64,000 nt of DNA from Mycobacterium deserti (GTDB taxonomy: Bacteria; Actinomycetota; Actinomycetes; Mycobacteriales; Mycobacteriaceae): contig NZ_JAODWD010000004.1 in NCBI RefSeq assembly GCF_025345615.1, forward strand, positions 186,001-250,000. The letters run 5' to 3'. The notes under the pieces are model-generated. The model did not search any database, had not been told where the DNA came from, and saw only the letters and a program-made list of their open reading frames with translations. A program made the translations under genes and the position numbers. Positions 56,452 through 64,000 of the stretch are shown piece after piece; within the stretch, counting starts at the first letter, position 1, and the number at the start of each line of letters is the position of its first letter.

Positions 56452-57305
56452 CAGCAACTTGTCTGTGCGGCGTTGTTGGTGTTCGAGGACAGCACCTGGC
56501 CGTCGCTCGTCGTGATCGAGCAGTTGAGCCGGCTGGTCAGCAATACGCTCTGAGCCTGCACCGAGCCGACTTCGGACTGCGAGATGGGCGTCACCGTGAT
56601 CGACCACGGGATGTAGACGTTGCGCTGCGTGCGGCTTCGACCGGAGGCGTCGATGTAGGTGATGTTGATGATGTCGAACGGCGCCTTCGTCCCGGTCACC
56701 GAATAGGTGACCTGACGCGGACCGGACCTGGTCGTCGTGGTCGGCGGCGGTGACGGCGGCGGCGCGGTGGTCTCCGGCGCGGGCGGCGGAGGCGGCTCGG
56801 CGGGCGCCGGCGGCGGTGGAGGAGGCGGGGGCGGCTCCTGCGTCACCGTCACGGTCTCCGGCGGCGGTGGCGGGGGTGGCGGCTCCGTCGTGGTCGGTGG
56901 CGGCGGGGGCGGCGGCGTGGTCGTGGTGATCTCGTCCTGCACCGGCGGCGCGGTCGACGTCGACGTGTCGGGATCTGCGAGGTTGTCGGTGTCGGTGCGG
57001 GTCACCAACACCGAGACGGAGGCCACCAACGCGATGGCGGCGATGATCGCCGCGACCCCGACCACCCACGGCCACCGGGGCGGCGGGGCCTGCTCGACCA
57101 CTTCAGGAGTCTCGTAGCTGTCGTAGTCGTACAGCGACGAGTCGGCAGGCACATATGGCCCGCTGGTGAACTGCTCGGACTCAGGGGCCGAGTAAGCCTG
57201 CGAATACATGTCCGTTTCGCTGGTCTCCGGCCCGGAAGCACTGCTGCCCGGCTCCTCACCGGGAAGCCCGGCCCCTTCGTTCTCCGGGGGGTTCGGCCCG
57301 CTCAT
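56451..57305 (-). CDS. mmpS3: MmpS-family membrane protein MmpS3
   Basis: 284 residues. An acidic cytoplasmic N-terminus precedes one transmembrane helix (about 80-100) and a long extracytoplasmic proline/threonine-rich stretch (120-195). A C-terminal MmpS beta domain ([26 protein letters not shown]) ends in Cys. Unlike other MmpS proteins it has no neighbouring MmpL gene. It corresponds to Rv2198c. Confidence 0.9.
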   Translation of the reverse strand: MSGPNPPENEGAGLPGEEPGSSASGPETSETDMYSQAYSAPESEQFTSGPYVPADSSLYDYDSYETPEVVEQAPPPRWPWVVGVAAIIAAIALVASVSVLVTRTDTDNLADPDTSTSTAPPVQDEITTTTPPPPPPPTTTEPPPPPPPPETVTVTQEPPPPPPPPPAPAEPPPPPAPETTAPPPSPPPTTTTRSGPRQVTYSVTGTKAPFDIINITYIDASGRSRTQRNVYIPWSITVTPISQSEVGSVQAQSVLLTSRLNCSITTSDGQVLSSNTNNAAQTSC

Positions 57306-57444
57306 CTACGCCTATCCTTCTCGACAACTTATCGGCGCGACACGCCATAAGCGGCAAGACCGTGCCTCGGCAACACTACCCAACCGCAGGGGCAGCAACG
57401 AATTCCGCGGCACGTTGCGGGCGAAGTGGTGTCCCGATTGTGAC

Positions 57445-57864
57445 CTAGTGCTTCTCGGGGCCCGTGTAGTACTCGAACACCAGGCCCCCCACTGTCGCGA
57501 GGACGAAGCAGACGCCGGCGACGATGAGCCAGGGCAACCAGAGCGCGACGCCGACGGCGGTCACCGACGCCGACAGCGCGATGAACACCGGCCACCAGCT
57601 GTGCGGACTGAAGAAGCCCAACTCGCCCGCGCCGTCGCTGATCTCGGCGTCCTCGTAGTCCTCGGGCCGGGTGTCCAGGCGCCGGGCCACGAACCGGAAG
57701 AACGTGCCGGTGATCAACGTCAGCCCCGCGGTAAGCACCAACGCGGTCGTTCCGGCCCACTCGACGCCGCCGTACTGGAACACCGCGGTCAGGACCGCGT
57801 ACACGACAGCGGCGAGGACGAAGAAAGCGGTCAGGAACTCGAACAGCCTGGCTTCGATGTGCAT
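57445..57864 (-). CDS. ctaF: Cytochrome c oxidase subunit IV CtaF
   Basis: 139 residues starting [16 protein letters not shown], with four transmembrane helices and the [10 protein letters not shown] loop typical of actinobacterial subunit IV. It stabilises the aa3 oxidase. It lies 7 bp after ctaC and 139 bp before mmpS3. The gap 57306-57444 shows no clear signal. Confidence 0.95.
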   Translation of the reverse strand: MHIEARLFEFLTAFFVLAAVVYAVLTAVFQYGGVEWAGTTALVLTAGLTLITGTFFRFVARRLDTRPEDYEDAEISDGAGELGFFSPHSWWPVFIALSASVTAVGVALWLPWLIVAGVCFVLATVGGLVFEYYTGPEKH

Positions 57865-57871
57865 GTGGTCC

Positions 57872-58903
57872 CTACTTACTGGCCTGCGGCACTTCGGGGG
57901 CTCCCTCGCCGCGCCGCGTGTCGAACGGTCTGGTCGTCTCGGCGGTGGGCGACTGATTGATCGCCTTCAACGCCTGGGCGTTGGTCCGGCCGGCGCGACG
58001 CTGGTCGAGATAGGCCTTGAAGTCGTTGGGCTCCACGACGCGCAGCTCGAAGTTCATCATCGCGTGGTACGTGCCACACATCTCCGTGCAGCGGCCGACG
58101 AACGCGCCGGTCTGGTTGATCTCGCTGACCTGGAACGTGTTGTCGGAGTTGTTCGCCTCCGGGTTCGGGATGACGTCGCGCTTGAACAGGAACTCCGGCA
58201 CCCAGAAGCCGTGAATCACGTCGGCCGAGGCGATCTGGAATTCGATGCGCTTGCCGGACGGCACCACCAGGACGGGAATCTCGGTGGACGTGCCCAGTGT
58301 CTCGACCTCATCGAACGCCAAGTACGAGCGGTCCTCGGGGTTCTTGCCGGCGATCGCGCCGTATTCGCCCCCATGTTCACCTTCGACGCCCTCGGGCCCC
58401 GATGCGACCGCTTCCTGGCGCTCCGGCTGACCACCCTCGTAGGTGTAGGTACCGTCGGAGAAGTTCACACTCTGGTAGCCGAATTTCCAGTTCCACTGGA
58501 AGGCCGTGACGTCGACGACGACTTCCGGTTCTTCCTCGTGCAGCATCCGCTCCTGCACCACCACCGTGAAGTAGAACAGCACCGAGATGATCAGGAACGG
58601 CACGACGGTGAGCACCAGTTCCAAAGGCATGTTGTAGCCGAACTGACGCGGTAGCTCCGTGTCGGTCTTCTTGGCCCGGTGAAACGCTGAGGCCCAGAAG
58701 ATCAGGCCCCAGACGATCACGCCCACGACCAGCGACGCGATCACCGAGCCGATCCACAACTCCCGGTTGATGTGCGCCTCGGGCGTGATGCCCTTGGGCC
58801 AGCCCAATCCAAGCACCTCGGACCAGCTACAACCGGTGAGCAGCAACGCTGTAACACCGAGGACGAGCGATAACGCCACCACCCTCACACCGCGAGGTGT
58901 CAC
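57872..58903 (-). CDS. ctaC: Cytochrome c oxidase subunit II CtaC
   Basis: 343 residues from GTG 58903, with AGGAGG 7 nt upstream. An upstream start at 58981 would add 26 non-conserved residues. The lipobox is LLTGC (Cys25), then two transmembrane helices and the binuclear CuA cupredoxin domain with [14 protein letters not shown], where the Cys, His, Glu and Met ligands are intact. The [13 protein letters not shown] tail is typical. Confidence 0.97.
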   Translation of the reverse strand: MTPRGVRVVALSLVLGVTALLLTGCSWSEVLGLGWPKGITPEAHINRELWIGSVIASLVVGVIVWGLIFWASAFHRAKKTDTELPRQFGYNMPLELVLTVVPFLIISVLFYFTVVVQERMLHEEEPEVVVDVTAFQWNWKFGYQSVNFSDGTYTYEGGQPERQEAVASGPEGVEGEHGGEYGAIAGKNPEDRSYLAFDEVETLGTSTEIPVLVVPSGKRIEFQIASADVIHGFWVPEFLFKRDVIPNPEANNSDNTFQVSEINQTGAFVGRCTEMCGTYHAMMNFELRVVEPNDFKAYLDQRRAGRTNAQALKAINQSPTAETTRPFDTRRGEGAPEVPQASK

Positions 58904-59057
58904 GCTGGCGCCTCCTAGAAGTCGGTAGTGCAAGCCGAATACTACGCAGCGTAGACCACCGTCGGACGCCGGTCTCGACACACCTCCGTCATTCGATCCC
59001 TAGCCGCGCGGCTACTTCGCTTCTCGAGCGCACGAGCCGATTCGGCATACTGGCGCC
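58904..59057. other. Divergent intergenic region ctaC/asnB
   Basis: 154 bp must hold both promoters. No pair of hexamers stands out over background. Confidence 0.4.
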
Positions 59058-61969
<2,912 letters not shown>

Positions 61970-62017
61970 TCAATAGTTAAACCGTCTAGATAACAGTACC
62001 GGGGCCACATTTCGCGT

Positions 62018-62048
62018 TTGTCGCCGACGCGCTGCGGTGCGCTAACCT
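62018..62048 (+). promoter_or_regulatory. Candidate promoter for the Rv2203-like gene
   Basis: TTGTCG (62018-62023) and TAACCT (62043-62048) are separated by 19 nt. TAACCT matches the mycobacterial -10. Transcription would begin about 62 nt upstream of the start codon. Confidence 0.35.
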
Positions 62049-62116
62049 GCCTACAAGTGCCCGTTCGGTCACTGTAGACAGGCGAATTCCGACCCACACC
62101 CTTGGGGAGCAAATCC

Positions 62117-62758
62117 ATGGCTGGTCCGTACCCGCCCCAATACGGCGCTGGACCGCAAAGCCCGCAAATGTACCCGGAATATCAAGGGGGGGTTCCCTAT
62201 CCGGAGAACGTCCCGTCGGCGTACCCGGGCATGCTGCCTCCGCCGGTGCACTACCCCAAGAAGCGGCGCTGGCCCCTGATCGCCGGGGCGGTGCTCGGCG
62301 TGGTGGTGTTGGCTGCGGTTGTGGCCGGCATCATGCTCGCGGGCCGCGGCGACGACGCATCCGGATCGACCGGGCTGACCGACGCCTCGGCGAAGGCGGC
62401 GATCCAGGAATACCTGAACGCGTTGAGCGACGGGGACGATGAGACCGTCGCGCGACACACCCTGTGCGGACTGTTCGACGCGGTCAAGGAGCGCCGCTCG
62501 GACCTGGCGCTGGCCGGGCTCAGCGGCGACGCCTTCCGCAAGCAGTACGACGGCGCCGAGGTGACCTCGATCGACAAAATGGTGATGTGGTCACCGAGTC
62601 AGGCCCAGGTTCTGTTCACCATGAAGGCCCTACCAGCGGCCGGGTCCGGCGCCGACGACCCCGCCGCAGAAGAACACCAGGGCGTCGCGCAACTGCTCAC
62701 CAACGGTGATGAGGTTCTGGTGTGCTCGTACCTGCCGCGTACCTCGGGTCAGTACTGA
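62117..62758 (+). CDS. Membrane protein with extracytoplasmic domain (Rv2203-like)
   Basis: 213 residues from ATG 62117, with GGGGAG upstream. A Pro/Tyr/Gly-rich cytoplasmic N-terminus (1-50) is followed by one transmembrane helix (about 57-80). The extracytoplasmic domain resembles the DUF4878-like/nuclear-transport-factor fold, with the helix AAIQEYLNALSDGDDETVARHTLCG. Function unknown. Its stop is inside the palindrome described at 62741-62766. Confidence 0.75.
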   Translation: MAGPYPPQYGAGPQSPQMYPEYQGGVPYPENVPSAYPGMLPPPVHYPKKRRWPLIAGAVLGVVVLAAVVAGIMLAGRGDDASGSTGLTDASAKAAIQEYLNALSDGDDETVARHTLCGLFDAVKERRSDLALAGLSGDAFRKQYDGAEVTSIDKMVMWSPSQAQVLFTMKALPAAGSGADDPAAEEHQGVAQLLTNGDEVLVCSYLPRTSGQY

Positions 62759-62766
62759 CCCGAGGT
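62741..62766. repeat. Perfect 26-bp palindrome between convergent genes
   Basis: ACCTCGGGTCAGT is followed immediately by its exact reverse complement (ACTGACCCGAGGT), so the two arms meet with no loop. It covers the stop of the Rv2203-like gene and ends 12 bp before the erpA stop. It can form a hairpin in either transcript. Confidence 0.7.
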
Positions 62767-62777
62767 CGAGCCGCAGG

Positions 62778-63140
62778 TCAGTTGAACGAATCGCCGCAGG
62801 CGCACGAGCCGGTGGCGTTGGGGTTGTCGATCGTGAAGCCCTGCTTCTCGATGGTGTCGACGAAATCGATCGTTGCGCCCTGCACGTACGGCGCGCTCAT
62901 CCGGTCCACGGTGAGTGCGACGCCGCCGAACTCCGCGGTCAGGTCGCCGTCGAGGGACCGGTCGTCGAAGAACAGGTTGTAGCGCAACCCGGCGCACCCG
63001 CCCGGCTGCACGGCGATGCGCAGGGCAAGGTCGTCACGACCCTCCTGATCCAGCAGCGCCTTGGCCTTGGTGGCAGCGGCATCGGTCAGGACCACGCCAT
63101 GGGTGGCGGTTCCGGTGGCCGACTCTTCCTGAACTGTCAT
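62778..63140 (-). CDS. erpA: Iron-sulfur cluster insertion protein ErpA/HesB (A-type carrier)
   Basis: 120 residues, A-type carrier. The three cluster-binding cysteines are present: GGCAGLRY, and the C-terminal GSCACGDSF (CxC). It delivers [4Fe-4S] clusters to apo-enzymes. It is convergent with the Rv2203-like gene and corresponds to Rv2204c. Between it and the next gene, H37Rv has a glycerate kinase (Rv2205c) that is missing here. Confidence 0.95.
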   Translation of the reverse strand: MTVQEESATGTATHGVVLTDAAATKAKALLDQEGRDDLALRIAVQPGGCAGLRYNLFFDDRSLDGDLTAEFGGVALTVDRMSAPYVQGATIDFVDTIEKQGFTIDNPNATGSCACGDSFN

Positions 63141-63268
63141 TACGTCTCCTGTTAGGCCTCATCGTGTGGGGCTTACAGAGTCAACGGTACCCCTTCTCGC
63201 CGCTATTCCCGACTTTGTCCACAGGTCGCCACCGGACGCCCGTCCCGGGTGGAAGTAACCTGGCAGGC

Positions 63269-63946
63269 GTGAACCTGCTGGGCCGTAAGAAGGACAACCC
63301 GCAACCTCCGGACGCAGATGCCTCCGATGACACCGCGGACGCCGGCCCCGACGACGCCGGCAGCGGACGTCGAACCACCGCGCCGAAAGGCAGGCCGACA
63401 CCGAAGCGCACCACCGGCAGGCGTGGTCCGGTCGCCCCCGCCCCGATGACCGCCGCCGAAGCACGTAGGCGCCGCAAAGAAGTCGGCGGGCGCAAGCTCA
63501 CCCGACAGGAGCGCAAGGCCGAGCGCGTCACGCGCCGCGCCGTCATGGCCGAACGGCGCGAGAAGATGATGGCGGGCGAGGACGCCTACCTGCTGCCCCG
63601 CGACCGCGGTCCCGTCCGGCGGTTCGTCCGAGATGTGGTGGACGCGCGGCGCAGCGTGCTCGGATTGTTCATGCCCGCCGCGCTGGGCCTGATCTTCGTG
63701 ATGCTGTCCGTGCCCTCGATTCAGGTGCAGCGCCTGATTTCACCCGCGATGCTGGTGCTCGTCCTGATCATGGTCATCGACGGCTTCATCATCGGACGCA
63801 AGGTCAACCGGCTGGTGGACGAGAAGTTCCCCGACAACACCGAAACCGGTTGGAAGCTCGGCTTCTACGCGGCCAGCCGCGCCTCGCAGATTCGCCGCAT
63901 GCGGGCGCCGCGGCCGCAGGTGGATCGCGGCGCTCAGGTCGTTTGA
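63269..63946 (+). CDS. DUF3043 membrane protein (Rv2206-like)
   Basis: 225 residues from GTG 63269. The frame upstream is open but lacks coding character. The N-terminal half is strongly basic and cytoplasmic (RRRRKEVGGRKLTRQERKAE). Two transmembrane helices follow (about 132-150 and 160-178), then a basic C-terminal tail (RASQIRRMRAP). It matches Rv2206. Function unknown. Confidence 0.85.
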   Translation: MNLLGRKKDNPQPPDADASDDTADAGPDDAGSGRRTTAPKGRPTPKRTTGRRGPVAPAPMTAAEARRRRKEVGGRKLTRQERKAERVTRRAVMAERREKMMAGEDAYLLPRDRGPVRRFVRDVVDARRSVLGLFMPAALGLIFVMLSVPSIQVQRLISPAMLVLVLIMVIDGFIIGRKVNRLVDEKFPDNTETGWKLGFYAASRASQIRRMRAPRPQVDRGAQVV

Positions 63947-63963
63947 CGGAACCCGGGCCTACG

Positions 63964-64000
63964 GTGCGCATCCTCGTGCTCGGCGGAATCAGATCGGGCA
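63964..64000 (+). CDS. cobU: Start of adenosylcobinamide kinase CobU, cut by the window edge
   Basis: Only 12 codons from GTG 63964 are visible, reading VRILVLGGIRSG. This is the N-terminus of the CobU family, which starts with the P-loop GGxRSGKS. CobU phosphorylates adenosylcobinamide and attaches GMP in vitamin B12 assembly. In H37Rv, cobT follows Rv2206, so this region may start a cobalamin operon in which cobU comes first. The assignment rests on 12 residues. Confidence 0.6.
   Translation, partial: MRILVLGGIRSG

Noticed and set aside
56737..57000. Apparent GGC/GGT repeat array on the plus strand
   Set aside because: It is the codon pattern of the proline-rich segment of mmpS3, not a DNA repeat element.

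Overview
The window is a GC-rich chromosomal segment of a Mycobacterium or Mycolicibacterium species. Predicted FtsZ, MraZ, AroG, CtaE, PimB' and AdoK look near-identical to the M. tuberculosis proteins as I remember them. From about 7.8 kb onward the gene order follows the H37Rv block Rv2143 to Rv2207, in the same orientation. I found no rRNA, tRNA, CRISPR array, insertion sequence or prophage. Locus-tag equivalences come from memory of gene order and protein sequence, not from a search.

Layout. (1) 1-7.7 kb, accessory region: the edge of a polysaccharide locus (GT4 glycosyltransferase, O-antigen-ligase-like polymerase, Wzz/BY-kinase-like protein), a 408-bp intergenic stretch with an inverted repeat, then a hypothetical protein, a serine-hydrolase-like lipoprotein without catalytic residues, a glutamine amidotransferase and a TIGR01777-type epimerase. 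(2) 7.8-29.7 kb: a phosphoribosyltransferase, then the division and cell-wall (dcw) cluster on the minus strand. Read in transcription order it is mraZ, rsmH, ftsL, pbpB, murE, murF, mraY, murD, ftsW, murG, murC, ftsQ, ftsZ, pgeF, yggS, sepF, yggT, wag31 and a small membrane protein. Most junctions overlap by 4 nt. mraZ has its own promoter embedded in MraZ-type boxes, and the mraZ-rsmH gap holds a hairpin RNA that fits the published mraW RNA motif. (3) 29.9-48 kb, envelope lipid and lipoglycan genes: GNAT protein, lppM, idsA2, mptA, the PknL kinase with its HTH neighbour, aroG, RNase AS, a GT87 mannosyltransferase, an acyltransferase, a five-gene operon including an ArsA-like ATPase and two SRPBCC proteins, fadD15, pimB', a metallopeptidase-like protein and the NlpC/P60 hydrolase ripC. 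(4) 48.2-51.3 kb: a tiny four-cysteine protein, a DEDDh exonuclease/GIY-YIG fusion and trpD. (5) 51.3-58.9 kb, respiratory supercomplex: ctaE-qcrC-qcrA-qcrB on plus, converging with ctaC, ctaF, mmpS3 and a small membrane protein on minus. (6) 59-64 kb: asnB, adoK, two membrane proteins, erpA and the first codons of cobU at the right edge.

How the genes work together. Region 2 makes lipid II and the divisome and polar-growth scaffold. Region 3 builds PIM, LM and LAM and processes peptidoglycan. Region 5 encodes most of the cytochrome bcc-aa3 supercomplex. Two genes present in H37Rv as I remember it (Rv2172c and Rv2205c) are missing at their expected places.

Most worth a second look: the SD-sequestering RNA before rsmH, the MraZ operator with two distant inverted copies, the ArsA-like ATPase whose P-loop lies upstream of every canonical start codon, two apparently catalytically dead enzymes in the left arm, and several long convergent gene overlaps and perfect palindromes between convergent genes.
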